Part shown: positions 23,290 through 35,623 of the stretch, one piece after another
Layout of the letters: every line of letters begins with the position of its first letter
Numbering within the stretch: the stretch's first letter is position 1
Assembly: GCA_025200525.1 (NCBI GenBank)
Contig: CM045762.1
Coordinates: 86,122,717 to 86,186,716 of the forward strand
DNA length: 64,000 bases
Direction of reading: 5' to 3'
DNA from: Camellia lanceoleosa
Lineage: Eukaryota; Streptophyta; Magnoliopsida; Ericales; Theaceae
Translations under genes and position numbers: made by a program
Notes under the pieces: model-generated
The model's input: the letters and a program-made list of their open reading frames with translations, nothing else
Told to the model about the DNA's origin: nothing
The model's database searches: none

Positions 23290-26030
23290 AGAAAATGCAG
23301 AAATGAAAGGACATTTGAATTATGAATCGTAGATCCCTAATTGGGAATCACTTAATTGAACATCTTTTTTTGTTTTGTTTTGTTTTTTTTTTTAAATAAT
23401 TTTTGTTTATTTTTGATCAAACTAGTTTCTATTTAACCCTAAAAAAAAAAAAAAAAAAAACAACCAGAATACAAGTTGTGAAAACTCAACCGAAGACATT
23501 GTGGATCTATTATGACATTATTGTGAAGAAGCAACTATTTTGTATCTGCTTTTATATCATTTATGATTCATTTAGTGTAGCTGCATTTCAAGCACCTTCT
23601 ATATAGGTTGTCATCTTCAGAAATGCTTGTGTTTTTCGCCTATAAACTATGATAGAGAAATTTTGTGGCTTCAAATTTGAGGGAAAAAATGAAATGAAAA
23701 TTTTGGAGATCTAACAAGTTGTAACCACTAAGAATAAAGTAGAAGGGTGTTTTGCAATAAAGAATGTATGGTATGCTAATAGTTTTGGACAAAGGATAAG
23801 ATACTGCGAGGAGAAGAGGATAATAGTATAATACTAGTGATCTTTTAGTTCAAAGGTGGAAGCAGTAAACATTAGATATGATAATATTTGAGAAAGTTTA
23901 TGAGAAGTAGAAAATATAATATAGGCAATGAATTGAGGTATAATTTGCACAACAAAATACTAAAAAATTGTAGTGAGGTTAACTTAAGAAACCCTGTCAT
24001 GATGAGTTTTTTGCTTTAACTGGCAGTGTTTGGAAACATAGGGGAGGTACATCAAGTGCATAGATCTTGAGAATGGTAATTGGTAATATGTGATCTTAGA
24101 TTTGCTGCACGGTTTGGCTTCCTTATAATCAATGTGCACGTTAAAGAGACATGGTTGAATAAAATATATATATTTTTCCTTATCATCTCAAAAGATTATG
24201 ATATATCCAGTTTCAAATGCATGGTGATGGAATCATGAATTTTGGAAGTTTGTTTGGGCAAGAAAAGAGAATATTTAAAAACTATGTGACAAGGATAACA
24301 ATTTATTGAGATGTTGATATGCAAAGGCTAAAAGGGGCTTTTAGAAAGCAAAAAAGTGATACCAAGAGATAGAAGCAAAGACATTGTACTAATTGGCACT
24401 TGAGTAATTGTATTGAAAGACTACAAGCACTCAGACACAAAGAAGGTTGAAATCTGTAGTGGAGAAATAGTAGCAACTCAAATTCCAAAAGATGAGATTA
24501 TTCTATGTGATTGGGCCCTAATCTTATAGTCAGTTTTTGGTTGAAAATATTTTGCTTATAAAAAATAAAAAACCTGAGAAAATGATAAATCAGTAAGCAC
24601 AATAGTAAACAACACCTATAAGGATGTAAACAATGAAGAACCTGGGTAAAGGCCACAAAGAAGAGATCTCCAAGGCTAAATAGATACCAATAGATAGCAG
24701 CAAAGATATTATTGCACTAATTGGCACCTAAGGCTGAGTAATTGTATTGAAAGACTACAAGCACTCAGACAGAAAGAAAGTTGAAATCTGTAGTGGGAAA
24801 ATAGTAGCAACTCCTATTCCAAAAGATGAGATTATTCTGTGGTTGGGCCCTAAAGAGCATCAAGAAGTGATCTCTATGGTCAAATGATTTATAGAAAATC
24901 ATACCTCCTCCAGAGTTGGTTACCATAGAAAGCTCTAGAGAGAGAAGCTCAACTAGAAAGAAACCTCTTAACCTCTAATTCCAGAGTTTTCTAGTACTTG
25001 GGGGCAAAAAACATCGCCAAACTAGGTTGAAGTTGGCTCCTTGAGCAAAAACTTACCTAAATGAAAATAATGACACCTCTTCCAGTAAGTAGCAACTACT
25101 AATTGGTGGCCATAAGCATGTAAGGGTGTTTACTGTTTAACATGTTGCTATTGGGTAAGTAGCATTAGCTAGATTGCTTCCTTTAGTAGAACATGGTTTC
25201 AATAACTTTCCTAGCTTGTTTCGATTTCATCCAAACTTGGGTTTCCACATTATTTATATGGTTGGAAAGCTTGAAAATGTACTTTGAAACGAAGTTTTTA
25301 ATTGGTTATTGAATCCTTAATACTTGTTGAGTTATGACATTTTGCTCTCATTAAATAAAAATAAAAATAAAAAATTTATGAAACTGTCCTAACTTTTTCA
25401 TTTTAAATTGGATCAACACCCATTTTATATGCATTTAGAGCTATTTTATAGTACTAAAGGATGGTGGAAACCAAATTTGAAAAATAAAAACTTTTTCACT
25501 TAAAATAATGACTAAAATCAAATCCTTCTAAACGCCACCGGTGTTAGTTTGGTCATTATTCGCAAGTCATCTTTTCACAATTTTTAGTTTAGAGATTCAT
25601 TCCTAGGAATCAACTAAGGTCTACAACCATTCATAGAATTTTTCTTGAGTTTGTGATCACTTCAAAGAATCTTGGTTGTAGTCTCATTGTAATTTGAGCC
25701 TTTTGTGTTTTCGCCATCCAAAAGAAGGTGTCTTAGATTTATTTCAGGTCAAAATGGACCTTAATTTCATATGGGTTTTGAAATTCCGTGTACTCCCAAA
25801 GATTAAGTCTCCTTTCTAATCAGGTAAAAATTCTTAGACATCAATTACAAATATAAAAGACATACATGTTTAGATTGCGATATATGCTGTTTAGATATTG
25901 AAATAAAACGGGTTAATTACAGGGACCGCCCTTGAGGCTTCTGATCACTGCAGACCTCCCTTGTAGTTTCCGAAATAACTTTGCCCTCCAGTTTATGACA
26001 ATATATAAGAACCTCCCCTTTGTTATGCAA
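23290..26030. other. Non-coding stretch with a direct duplication
   Basis: No supported gene. Segments 24358-24520 and 24683-24852 are diverged direct copies of each other, both ending GTTGGGCCCTA or ATTGGGCCCTA and sharing GAAAGACTACAAGCACTCAG. The rest is AT-rich sequence without recognised features. Confidence 0.6.
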
Positions 26031-26039
26031 TCATTAGAG

Positions 26040-26373
26040 TCTTTGTTGCATGGACACGGATATGGACACAGGACACGACACGAACACGTGGATACGCAAA
26101 TTTTCAAAAAATGGGGGACATGACACGCTGGGGACATGTTTAATATATATAATTTTATTTATTTATTATATGTTTAAAATAAAAAAAAATTATTAGTTCC
26201 TATACAATTATAATAATAAAATTAATAAACATATTTCTTAAATTTTATTAAAATTAATAAACATATTTCTAAATTTTTTTAATAAAAGTTGATTTTTTTT
26301 AAAATAAAAATAATTTATTCTATAAATTTTAGGTTTAATAAAAATAAAGATAAAAAAAAAAGAAAAAAAAAGG

Positions 26374-26413
<40 letters not shown>

Positions 26414-27230
26414 AATCAGGAAATAAAAGGAAGGGAGAGAAACGGGAGGAGAAAAAGAGAGAGAAGTGAAAAGAATAGAGTGAAATCAGAAAGAGATAAC
26501 AGAAGAAGAACAGAGAGATGAACCAGAGAAGATGAAGTATTGAAGGAGACGAACAGAGAAGATGAAGGATAGAGAAGGAAGCAGAGCAGAGAAGATGAAG
26601 AAGATTACCTCAGGTTAAGGCTTCTTCGATTCGTCTCTTTTAAACAGATTAGGGCTTTTTCGTTCAATCAATCTCTCCCTCGATCTCTTTCCCTCTTTCT
26701 CTCCAACAGCTTAGGGTTCTTCGATCCGTGTCCAGAAAGTGTCATCGCGTGTCCACTACGTGTCCAACTGAAAAAATTCAAAAAAAAAAAAAAGATGACA
26801 CATTAGAGAGGGTGTCAGACATGTGTCTGTGAAGCGAAATCCCATATCGCTTGAGTATTAAAGTAATATTAAGCATATAAGCGTGATGGCACCCTTACCT
26901 TAATAGCTAGCTTTTGGGGTGAGTTCTACCCAAGACCGTGTAACATGGTATCAAAGCCAGAGTACTCAAGGATGGGTAAGGTGCGTGTCTCTGGCTTACA
27001 CGCGGCAAGTGCCGCCGAGTGAGCACGCTGGGCGTGAGAGAGGGTGTGAAGCGAAGTCCCACATCGCCTGAGTACTAAAATAATATTAAGCATATAAGCG
27101 TGAGGGCATCCTCACCTTAATAGCTAGCTCTTGGGATGAGTTCTACCCAAGACCGTGTAACAGTGTCCACAGCGTGTTCGACGCGTGTCCGTGTCCGACG
27201 CGTGTCCAACAGTCGTATGCCAGCCCTGAG
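26040..27230. repeat. Inverted region of GTGTCC/GGACAC motifs
   Basis: GGACACG-type motifs cluster at 26052-26140 and reverse-complement CGTGTCC motifs cluster at 26728-26830 and 27163-27205. A GA microsatellite lies at about 26378-26410. The layout suggests a foldback-like element whose right arm was later split by the TRIM at 26828. No gene is seen inside. Confidence 0.45.
26828..27162 (+). mobile_element. TRIM retrotransposon (miniature LTR element), complete
   Basis: Two 118-bp direct repeats (26828-26945 and 27045-27162) begin TGTGAAGCGAA and end CCGTGTAACA. They differ at roughly 11 positions (about 91% identical). Directly after the first is TGGTATCAAAGCC (26946), a primer-binding site for initiator Met tRNA; directly before the second is GTGAGAGAGGG, a polypurine tract (27034-27044). 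The same 5-bp target duplication GTGTC flanks it (26823-26827 and 27163-27167). Total 335 bp, no coding capacity. Its LTRs do not look like the 5S-derived Cassandra type. Confidence 0.95.
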
Positions 27231-27383
27231 AACATGTCGGTGCTTCATAGATTAGAGTTGTTAACTAAATCATATGATGTTATCAAGTTTGAGTTTCTAA
27301 ACACCAAAAGTTCCCTTTTTCTAGCAATGCAAAGACAAAAATAGCATTTTTTATTCCACTACCAAACACCCCCAACCCCATCA

Positions 27384-27761
27384 TTGCCCTTGCATCCAAA
27401 CACCACCTTTTTCATTGGACCAATTCTCTACCAAACTCATAGACACCCCAAGAATTCTCTATCTCAATTCTGTAATGAACTCAACAACCTACAAGAATTC
27501 TTTTACTCTTTCAACAATGACGTAGCTCTTCATCAAATCCCATTTCTTCTTAACCATGGTCATCAATATGCATCTAACCTTTTTGTTTTCTTGAACAAGC
27601 TGCTAACTTGTTTTGATTACCTTTTTGCTCTAAATCCACCACACATCGCAGCAAATACACTTCTCCACCCCAAACCCATCACAACCCACAACCAAAATGG
27701 CTCACCAACTTCGAAAATAACAACTTGTTGGTTGGTGCAAGAAAAAAAAGGAGAGGTTTAG
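27384..27761 (+). other. Unrecognised 125-codon open frame
   Basis: Open from ATG with a hydrophobic, Asn/His/Pro-rich composition. I recognise no domain. It sits in repeat-poor intergenic DNA and may be chance or part of an unknown gene. Downstream, 27762-28670 shows nothing supportable. Confidence 0.2.
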
Positions 27762-28672
27762 ATTTGAAGTCCAAGACTCCTGGTTGAGAATTGGACCCTA
27801 CGACCTAGAGTTCTTGCATCTCTAATATCCAACACCATCTTCTGTTGTAGAATGAATTCAATGAGAAAACTACTCAAACTACTAAGTTGAATTATTTTTA
27901 GAAGCAGATAGAGATATTCTGTGTCACATGGACTCTTCTATTTCCCTCAGAGTACCCGTGTCCACCGGATGATGACATGGGTAAGGATGTGGGATCTGTC
28001 CGACTCTCGTACCAAAATTAGACACTTGGATCCTTTAATTTGTTACGACATATGAAGAAGAAGAAATTCACATTTGTTAGTAAAACAATATTTTTAGCAT
28101 CTCACATGAATTAGATATAGAAATTTCATATTTTTCCTGAATCCTATTTAATTTCTAGTATATTTCTACATGATTTACAATATGAAATATATGTGTACAT
28201 GATGTGTCCCCGTACCCATATCCAATTTTGGATATGTATCCCAAGATCTTAAGATTTAAATTTATGAAAGTGTGACTCTTGGATATACACTTGCACCCGA
28301 TACTCATACCCAAGTCCATGTAACATAGGAGATATTCAGCTTAAAATAATAGTTGGCATTTTCTTGATGTTTTCTCCTAGCTAATCTAGAGCTTTCTAAT
28401 ACATTCCATTATAAATCCCCATGCTTGGTGCACAGGTGCTTTGAGTAATGAAAACCCATGACAAATCTTTGTGACTTGAAAAGCATAATTATCATTCATA
28501 TACCACAAAACAATGTGCAACAGGATACACAATACAATAATATGTCCAGACTCTCCAGATTACATGCATAAGGCATTTGACATACAGAAGGACTTGTTTC
28601 TGAATAGCCCAGGACAAGGAAAACAATATCAACCACAATTTCTTCAATAGTGTGAAAAATCAACTTATCAAT

Positions 28673-28688
28673 ATGTGTGTGTGTGTGA

Positions 28689-28722
<34 letters not shown>

Positions 28723-28723
28723 A
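28673..28723. repeat. (TG)n/(GA)n microsatellite
   Basis: Long GT run interrupted once by GA and followed by a short GA run. Confidence 0.9.
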
Positions 28724-29162
28724 ATCAAACAAAATTTAGTTTAGCTACCCAAACCTGATGAAGAACAAGTAACAAACATCTCTTTCTAAAAATTGGATTA
28801 CAAATGACAATTAATATAATCATATAGCAACTCGGCACATAGCAATATGAATATGTCAAAGCATTAAAAGGAGAGTGCGTTTGAGTTTGTGTGTGCATTG
28901 ACACAATGTCAAGGTATAAAGAACATAGTTGTGATTTACCCTGAGACATCTAAAATAGTGCATAAAGTAACAAAAGATATCTCACTCTTGCCTCTCACAT
29001 CCTTCTTTGCTGTCACTTGCTTCTTCATAACTGTTTCTCTTTCAACTGCATGTCTTGCTCTCTAGGAAGTTGGAAGCAGAGCATTACAAATGGTTCAACT
29101 GCCCGTCTAAGACATTTGTATGTTCTTTCACTAAAATTGGGGTTTCCATGAAAGTATCAACA

Positions 29163-30392
29163 TTAAATGAGTATGAACTCCCCTTTATTCCAAAGATTCG
29201 ACATTGTTTTGGTTCTAGGGTCATAAGAAATTAGGCAGTTGTTAGTTGTTGATAGCAGAACCTCACCATTCTGCCTAAATCCCAATGTCTTGTTCAATAC
29301 GCCTGGTAGATTAATACTGAATAGTTTAGTCCAAGATTCTGCAACTCCGTATTCTTTCATCACCCATATGCAGCAAGAAGATCTGCCCATTTCTGCACCA
29401 CAAAACACAGCCAGTGACTCTCCAAATAATTTATTGGACAGACACGTTGAACGCTGACCAGCTAAAGCAGGAGGTAGCATCATCTCAGAGAATGCTTCAG
29501 AAACCATATCAAACGACACTATCAAATTGCGAAAACCACCCACCACACTTGGATCATATGCAACGCAATGTACAGCTCCATTCACAAAAGCTTGTGACCA
29601 CATAAATTCAACTATGTAATACGGAGGAGCAGCAGCAGAATCAATCTCTCTCCACGACCCTATCCCTTGCCTGTAAAGCTCAACCTTCGGAGGAACTTTG
29701 AACCGATTTATATGCTCCTTCTCATACAAAATCCTCACCACCTTGTACTCATGAGTCATGGGGTGAGCCCCAAAGCCAAGAACAAACATATAGGAGCCTT
29801 GTGGCTTACAAGGCATAGGGAGAGTCACTGATTTCCTAATTGATGGGTTCCATAAAACAATATGGTGGGTATCACCGAAATAATTGTCGCAAAGACATAG
29901 CAAACCATTGCAGCTACCAACAATTCTGAAATACCCAATTAGGCTTTTGGATGGGAACTCGAATTCCGAATAATCGTCATCGAATTTTTCATTGTCGGAG
30001 CACAAGAGATAGCGTTCTTTCTTGTCATTATCAGTGTAGAGGCTAATGGTGTGTTTGGTTGAGGGATTTGGGGAGAGATTTGGAAAGGGAAAGGGAAAAG
30101 GTGTGTGAGACTAGGTGAAATGTAAGTATATTTTATTCACATTTCACCTAATTTTTCCTTTTTCCTTTCCAAATCCCTCCTCAAATCCCCCAACCGAACA
30201 CAGCGTAAGGAGAAGCTTGTCACTGTTTCTTTTTCTGTCTGTAATGGTTTGATTGAAGTGTTTGGTGATGAAACTAGGGTTTGTGATGAGAGAGTGCCAT
30301 GATTTGCAGACTTATGTGAATCGAAGTAGAGATTGTACGGGTAGTCTTACAAGAATTTCAATTATGAGTTCATTGGGTATGTAGTCTGACAT
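29163..30392 (-). pseudogene. F-box protein with FBA domain, disrupted
   Basis: From ATG at 30392 the minus strand reads an F-box (I-P-N-E-L-I-I-E-I-L-V-R-L-P-V-Q-S-L-L-R-F, then V-C-K-S-W-H-S-L-I). A TAA at 30314-30312 falls between these halves at codon 27. After N-P-S-F-I-T-K-H-F and K-L-L-L the frame is interrupted by a Tourist-like MITE (30047-30205), then resumes S-L-Y-T-D-N-D and stays open 280 codons to 29163. That part is an F-box-associated domain (C-N-G-L-L-C-L, L-W-N-P-S-I-R-K, G-F-G). Intact members act as substrate receptors in SCF ubiquitin ligases. MITE plus TSD (162 bp) is in frame but carries its own stop. Two lesions make it a pseudogene. Confidence 0.88.
30047..30205. mobile_element. 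Tourist-like (PIF/Harbinger) MITE, copy 1, inside the F-box gene
   Basis: 159 bp, almost entirely an inverted repeat: left TGTGTTTGGTTGAGGGATTT, right AAATCCCCCAACCGAACACA. Flanked by TAA on both sides (30044-30046 and 30206-30208), the usual Harbinger target duplication. Confidence 0.85.
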
Positions 30393-31133
30393 TGATCTAA
30401 TTAGAAGAGAATACTGATTTTTTAGGAATTGGGGTATAAAATACAGAGATTCTATAAAAAAGAGCTAGAATTTGAGAAAAAAGAGCAAAGTTAGATTGTG
30501 AAGTTACACTTGTGATGATCCATATATACATACAAGCCCCTGTTTTGACAGCTCAATTCTTCGAGTAGTTTCGGTCGTGCTTCAACTTCGACAGATTATT
30601 TCAAAAGTCAAACCAATGGAATAGAGAGGAGAGAGCAAATTCAAATCTGAAATCCTAATTTCTCTTTTCGTTCTTCAAATCCAAATTTTTTTCCCTGAAA
30701 AAAAAAATACTCATCGTTTGACACTTTTAATTTTAAGAAATTACCAACAAAAAAAAAAATCTTAATTTTTTAATTTTATCAATTCAAGCCCTAAACTTAT
30801 TTGTTTTTAATATAAACCATTTAGTTATTTTCGTTAAATAAAATCGATAAAAATATATATATTTTTTATTTATTAAACTTAATAAAAAATAAAATTTTAT
30901 GTATATTTACATTAAGTTTAATAGCTTAAATATTTTTTCTCCATTGGTATTACTTAACAAAAATAGTTGAATAGTTTATATTGAAAATAAATCAAAATAT
31001 TAAGATTTAAAATAAAAAAATTAAAAATTCAAGATTCATTCTATTAAAAGGATCAAATCCTTTTTTTTATTTTTTTATTTTTATTTTTGAAAAAAGTTAT
31101 ATAGAAAGCATGATAAATGTGAAAGGAAAAAAT

Positions 31134-32420
31134 ATGAGCTCCGGCCCAAATCTATTGACATCAGCCCAAAAAAAAGAGAAGAGCCCAAAGTAATTCCTCA
31201 AGCCCATATTGAAGGACATCTGGCAGCAGGTTGGTCCAAACTTAGGCGCGTGAGAGACAATTAAACATAAAGATATCCTTTTAGAATGAAGATATGTAAA
31301 GAAAGGAGGATTGTTGGATTGAGCTTCAATCCCATGAATGAGAATACATGTCAGGAAATTCAGAAATGTAGGTTGGGACTAGCTGAGAACAACGCCATCC
31401 GATCAAAACCATCTCACAGTTGTGATGCCCAGCAAATTGGCCACTAGTATAGGACGTGATCATAGCCAATGGCAGAGGGAAGTGAGGACCAGGGGAGTCA
31501 CGTGTCCTTCCTAGATTGGGCCTTTCTTTTTTTGCAAATATTTTAAATAAAAAAATTACAAAATATTATTAGAGTAAAATGTCACATTTTAAAAATTATG
31601 AGAACAATAATGGTTATTTTGATTGAAAATGAAGAGACTACTGTAAATCATATTATTTATGAAAATTTTACGAAATTTTTTGAATGTAACGGTGATGTCA
31701 TTATTATTGACATGCAAATATAAGTAATCTCATTATAAAGATATGAAATTTATTAAATTGTTAGTTACATTTGACATATAAGGTTTACTCTTTATGTGTT
31801 TATTTACTATTAGTTGGTGATATCACATACTAATAATGACGTATTATTACCATTATATTAAATTTTTAATCAAATTTTGTATAAAAAAAAAATTATCATT
31901 ATATAATTTATTTTAAGACTTATATTTATATTTTTTTATATTGTCCATGATATATTAGTTATAAATAATATTATTTTTTTGATGTTTCTCGAAATCAATC
32001 GTAAAAACTTGCGTGAAATATATTTTTTGTAAAATTTTTCGATATTGTAATTAATAAGTACTTCCTTTAATTTAATTTTCTAGTTCCGCCACTAATTTTA
32101 GCTATCGAAGGAAGAAAGCAACTTGGCAATTGAACTGGTCATTGCCAAACAAAGGCAGAACCCTTCGATCAAAAGATAAACGGACGAATAAGATTTAAGC
32201 TAAGTAACTATAAAAAGGCCAACATGTAAAGCACTAAGAACAAGCAAGAGGTAACTCAAGAACCCTCTTTTAAATACAAATTGTCTATTTCATTATGGTT
32301 GATCAATATATTGACTTGATTGTCGAAGGGTCCTCCCGACCAAATCTGGTCTGGGGTGATCATTGACATTTGGTTTCTCTTGACAGAAATAAAAGGACAG
32401 GACATGTCATCTTGTTTTTC
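31134..32420 (+). mobile_element. Degenerate LTR remnant
   Basis: Begins near TGAGCTCCGGCCCAAA and includes a TATA-like ACTATAAAAAGG at about 32208 followed by TTGATTGTCGAAGGGTCCTC and CCCGACC at 32317-32341. That layout resembles the promoter/R region of the X-element LTR (TTGACCGTCGGAGGGG, read on the minus strand at about 40523). An AT-rich insertion seems to lie within it. Boundaries are uncertain. Confidence 0.3.
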
Positions 32421-32643
32421 CTGTGGAGATAATTTCACTTTCCACAATAAACTATGGTAATTAGGAAGGATAAACAAGCCAAATGAGCCAAAAAGATAAT
32501 TTGTCAAGATGGTGTGAAAATTTTAATGAGTTTTAAAATTTGTTCAAGTTTGATTTATTATATTTTTTAGCCAATCTCAAATGAGTTTTGTTTTGTTTTG
32601 TTTTTGTTTTAGTTTTTGTTTTTGTTTTTGTTTTTGTTTTTTC

Positions 32644-32675
<32 letters not shown>

Positions 32676-33135
32676 TTTTTAAAGCCAAGCTTGAATAGTT
32701 TATATTTCTATATAGTTTTAGGCTTATCAAATCGAGTTGAACAAGCAATTGGCTGTTCAAATTTGGTTTAAAAGCTTTAACAAGTTGTAAACTGTATTCA
32801 AGATTAATTGATTTACTTAATGAATGGAGATAAGCTCTCCTTCATACATTCATCTCTCTATACCTCGCCATACCTCTTTTGTATATGCAAAAAATAAGTT
32901 TCATCAGAAAATTATAAACTTAAGAAAAAAAATCGCATTTTATTTTATGAAATAAAAGACAAAAGTGATAGTAAACTTAAACCATCTATTTTATAAAATA
33001 AAATATTTTTTACTCCTGTGTTTATAATTTTCCGATGAAGTTCAGTTTTTGTATGAATGACCTTTGTTATGAAATTTATGAGATAGACAGTTCGGATCAT
33101 CAATGCGGGTCCCAATTGGGGTCTACAAGAAGAGT

Positions 33136-33223
33136 ATGGAGAGGTAAAGGTACAGAGGGGAGCCTATCCCTAATGAACGATGGAGAGGTAAAGGCATAGA
33201 GGGGAGCCTATCCCTAATGAACG
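33136..33223 (+). repeat. 44-bp tandem duplication
   Basis: Two adjacent units starting ATGGAGAGGTAAAGG and ending CCTATCCCTAATGAACG, differing at a few positions. Confidence 0.85.
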
Positions 33224-33890
33224 AATTTTTAATGAGTCGAATACAAATTGAGCTCAAACTATTTGATTCATTTATATTACTCTAATGGTAATATTATTAT
33301 AAATAAAAATTATTTTTACGAAGGTTGTGTTTTAAAATAAAAATATATATAAATTGTATATAATTTTTTTATTTGTACATTATTAGTTAGCCAAAAATTG
33401 GGAGGGGAGGTGGAATTACAATTCAGTGGCATGTCGCAAAAATATTTACAATTCATAAAGTTTAAAGTTTAAAATTTTAATTATTAATATTTATAAAGTT
33501 TGCCATTAATGTGTATTATTCTTTTTTTTACTCTAAATTGACATTGAATTGTAATTTTTCATTTTTTTCTTTTAGGTTGAACGTACAGGCTTTGTTTGGT
33601 GTTACTTCTAAATTTATTTATTTAGCCTATTACTTTAAAAAAAAATAATTTAATAGTGTTTAATTATAATTTATTTTATTTTTTTTAAACTTATTTAACC
33701 CCTAAAAAAAATTCTTCTGCTACTATTTGTAGCTTACTTTTAACTTGTAACCATTCCTACTATTACTTAGCTCACACCACACATAATTTTGATTTTTTTG
33801 TGTCTTTCTCTCAATTCACACCACTAAATTTTCATAATACCCTCATCTTCAACATTTCTTCCCTTGACATTAACCTTAAAGCATCATTTA

Positions 33891-34036
33891 TTCTGTGTTA
33901 AGTTAAGAGATTTGAAAAGAAATTTGGAAAGTAAAAGTAAAAAGGTATGTAAATGTAAATAAAATATACTTATATTTCACTTAATTTCACACACATTTTT
34001 TCTTTCCCTTTTCAAATCTCCTAACCAAATACAGCG
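33891..34036. mobile_element. Tourist-like MITE, copy 2
   Basis: 146-bp diverged copy of the element at 30047: left TTCTGTGTTAAGTTAAGAGA, right TCTCCTAACCAAATACAGCG, with the same inner GATTTGAAAAG/CTTTTCAAATC arms. Flanked by TTA on both sides (33888-33890 and 34037-34039). Confidence 0.8.
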
Positions 34037-34602
34037 TTAGTGTCACCTTCTTTCCAGCCTGTCGTGCTCTCATTGACAAACCCTAACGCCACAAATCTAC
34101 CACCATCGTGACCCAGACATTACCTTCATGATCGTCCCTTCAACCTTCCCCCACTTCAAATTTACATTTTTGGAGAGTCAAATCTAGGGATCCAACAACA
34201 AATAGAAGAAGAATGGTAATGAGGAATGTGAGAGAAGGTTGCAATGGTTTTGATGAGGGAAGAGGAGACTGGGGCAAGGAATGAAAAAGTGTGAGGAATG
34301 TGTCATGAGGGGTGAGAGAGAGGATTGGAGGTTGGTGGGGTGATAGTGTCGGCTAGGGTTTGTAATCGCAAAACAATGGCTAGTGTCGACCGTGATGGGA
34401 TTGGAGAGGCGTGGACTTTGGCCTCAATGGTAATTCTCTTGAGAAATTAAATTGTATTTAAAAAAATTAAAAATGGTGTAAACTGAGATAATATATGGTA
34501 TACAAAGAAAAACTCCCTCTGTTGTGTCTTAATCATGAATTTTGAGGGTATTTTGAATATTTGGGCAACATAAAGTCTGAGGATAACTTACTTAATTCAA
34601 CA

Positions 34603-35143
34603 TGTTAGAACTTTTTCACAATCTATTAATAATTACACCAAACATGTGTGGAGGTGGAGATAGAACACCCTTGCGGTCCAAACAAGCCTTTGATCTTCTA
34701 GTTGTCGCCTGAAATAGAAACAAAACTCCGAACGGTGGTGTTGAAATAAGCACTCCAATGGACAAGTTAGTTCTTGTATAAGGGTTAGTCTTTTTAGGTT
34801 TCCTTGGGTTCAAGTTTTTTTTTAGCACATACCTCTTTGTGCAATTTCTCTGCTCTTTTCATAGAGTTCCCCTCCTCGTTCCTTGTTCCATGCAGCTTAT
34901 CATTCCATCATTACTCTATTTGGGCCCATCTCCTACCATACTTCCTGGAAAGGAGCGTTGGTCCCAACTAATGGGTCAACGCCAACTTACCCGATGTACT
35001 CGGCTCTATTTAGTAGGGAACAATTCGGCGATCATCCATATTCGATAATGGTTTGGTCCAGTGGGCCCTGACTTTACTCGACCCATATTTAGATGGGCTT
35101 GGAAATTGTCGTTTGGGTTTGTAATAATTATTCGGCCCCTACA
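34603..35143 (-). mobile_element. 3' LTR of Gypsy element Y (candidate)
   Basis: On the minus strand a polypurine tract CGGGGGGAAAT (about 35144-35154) directly precedes TGTAGGGGCCGAATAATTAT, which starts an LTR-like block ending TTCTAACA at 34603. The 541 bp has TG..CA ends. The partner LTR is not in the window, so this rests on the PPT and terminal bases only. Confidence 0.42.
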
Positions 35144-35623
35144 ATTTCCCCCCGAGCTCCAGCCCAGCTCATGGTTGGTAGTGTGCTCGTTCATTTTTAG
35201 GTCACTTTCACGGATTCCGATTATTTATACTTTGTGCCTGGACATTCAGATGCATACTGGACACATCGTTTGATTTCTGACATGTCAGGTGGGATGCGAT
35301 GTGAAATGATTGCGGTTTCTTGTCTCTTCGTGATTTCCATTCATTTAATTCGATTTGAAAACCTTTGGCCCTTCTGTTTCCAAAGGAATTTTTATGCTGG
35401 CATTCTCTTACCTTTCCATCTTCAACTTCTAGCTCCTGACTCCTCTGCTTCCTTTGCTCCCTCTTTCTTTTGTTCACGAGCTTCCTTTGCTTCAGTCTGT
35501 AAGCCCTCCTAATTCAAACTTTTTTATTTGATTTGTTTTGCGTTTCCTTCTCTTTTTTACAATTCAAGTCTATTATTCTTCCTGCTACCTCTCCTTTTGG
35601 TTTTTATGTTTTATTCTGACTCC

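Larger units (their letters stand above)
30393..34602. other. AT-rich intergenic DNA with repeat remnants
   Basis: No gene supported. It contains an AT-rich stretch with homopolymers (30690-31120), a probable LTR remnant (31134-32420), TTTTG low-complexity DNA (about 32584-32680), a 44-bp tandem duplication (33136-33223) and a second Tourist-like MITE (33891-34036), each listed or noted separately. Confidence 0.6.

Noticed and set aside
26828..27162. Cassandra-type TRIM (5S rRNA-derived)
   Set aside because: The LTRs show no 5S box A/C-like sequence that I can recognise, so it is listed as another TRIM type.
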